Assembly: GCF_035325925.1 (NCBI RefSeq)
Contig: NZ_DAOKZA010000001.1
Location: forward strand, 1-64,000
Direction of reading: 5' to 3'
Length of the DNA: 64,000 nucleotides
Origin: Calidifontimicrobium sp035325925
GTDB taxonomy: Bacteria > Pseudomonadota > Gammaproteobacteria > Burkholderiales > Burkholderiaceae_C
Made by a program: the position numbers and the translations under genes. Each line of letters opens with the position of its first letter. Position 1 is the first letter of the stretch. This document shows positions 63,625-64,000 of this stretch, piece by piece. The notes beneath the pieces are model-generated. The model searched no databases and was not told where the DNA came from. It saw only the letters and a list, made by a program, of their open reading frames with translations.

Positions 63625-64000
63625 GTGTCTGTCCGCTCCACCGATGCGCGCGCGTGCGTGCTCGTCGTCGACGACGTCGCCGACAACCTGCTGGTCGTCA
63701 GCGACCTGCTGCGTGAGGCCGGGTACGCCGTGCGCGCCGCCAACAGCGGTCCGGTGGCGCTGCGCTACGCGGCTCAGGCGCCGCAGCCGGACCTGATCCT
63801 GCTCGACGTGATGATGCCCGACATGGACGGCTACGAGGTGCTGCGCCGGCTCCAGTGCGACGCCGCCACCGCCGACATCCCGGTGATCTTCGTCACCGCC
63901 CGCGGCAACGACACCGACGAGGAACATGGGCTGGCGCTGGGCGCCGTCGACTACCTGTGCAAGCCGATTCGCCCGCTGGTGGCGCTGGCGCGGGTACGCG
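63625..64000 (+). CDS. Receiver-domain protein (response regulator), cut by the window end
   Basis: The frame opens at GTG 63625 and runs off the window after about 125 residues. It is a complete CheY-like receiver: VLVVDDVADNLLVVSDLLREAG, phospho-acceptor Asp in DLILLDVMMPDMDGYEVLRRL, Thr/Ala in VIFVTARGND and Lys in YLCKPIRP. An output domain (kinase, HD-GYP or GGDEF) may follow outside. It is divergent from the frameshifted kinase, 190 bases away, and so may belong to the same signalling set. Confidence 0.85.
   Translation, partial: MSVRSTDARACVLVVDDVADNLLVVSDLLREAGYAVRAANSGPVALRYAAQAPQPDLILLDVMMPDMDGYEVLRRLQCDAATADIPVIFVTARGNDTDEEHGLALGAVDYLCKPIRPLVALARVR

Noticed and set aside
59634..63716. 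A 1360-codon plus-strand frame opposite the histidine kinase
   Set aside because: It is a shadow of the kinase; no domain can be recognised and composition is the usual antisense pattern.

Overview
Most of the window (about 2.3 kb to 64 kb) reads as one very G+C-rich chromosome of a beta-proteobacterium, most likely Burkholderiales of the Rubrivivax / Methylibium / Leptothrix type. This is inferred from gene content and style: a PaaR-type phenylacetate cluster, MoxR plus CoxE-like proteins, diheme cytochrome c4, TamA/TamB, C/G-ending codons and ATGA gene overlaps. The first ~2.2 kb looks foreign to it. It holds the end of an arylamine N-acetyltransferase-like protein, a small membrane protein and a glycosyltransferase-type membrane protein that loses its N-terminus exactly where a TetR repressor loses its C-terminus, inside a ~110-base block of C and G runs. 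The simplest reading is a chimeric assembly join.

Layout. 2.3-8.7 kb: truncated AcrR-like repressor, its palindromic operator, and a divergent RND efflux operon (adaptor, pump, outer-membrane channel). 8.9-12.2 kb: a hotdog thioesterase, a class V aminotransferase and a coniferyl-aldehyde-type dehydrogenase. 12.3-27 kb: a phenylacetate catabolic region with paaI, paaK, paaABCDE, a TetR regulator (probable PaaR) with an operator-like palindrome upstream of paaI, a complete branched-chain-amino-acid-type ABC importer (binding protein, permease, fused permease-ATPase, ATPase) and paaZ, followed by a secreted thermonuclease with an excalibur domain. The beta-oxidation genes paaF, paaG, paaH and paaJ are absent here.

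27-40 kb: a minus-strand operon of arginase-family enzyme, class I glutamine amidotransferase and orphan peptide-type binding protein; LOG-family protein, MoeB/ThiF-like protein and CtpA protease; a divergent iron-type ABC ATPase and permease without a binding protein; a polytopic membrane protein; an internally deleted DNA-methyltransferase remnant; and tRNA-Arg(CCU). 40-54.5 kb: dienelactone-hydrolase-like protein, FMN reductase, tamB/tamA, a VWA (CoxE-like) protein, a diguanylate cyclase, an S9 peptidase, two GNATs and a MoxR AAA ATPase. 54.5-64 kb: cytochrome c4, a copper-chaperone-like protein, a second peptide-type binding protein, glycogen phosphorylase, a NarL-type regulator with a five-PAS histidine kinase broken by a 7-bp tandem duplication, and the start of a receiver-domain protein.

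The most unusual feature is a set of short intergenic elements that each form a mini-ORF starting on the stop codon of the upstream gene (ATGA overlap). Several end exactly on the start codon of the next gene. They occur at paaK/paaA, paaD/paaE, livH/livMG, livMG/livF (duplicated as a perfect 74-bp tandem repeat) and LOG/arginase. They look like a repeat family that keeps translation coupled across gene junctions.
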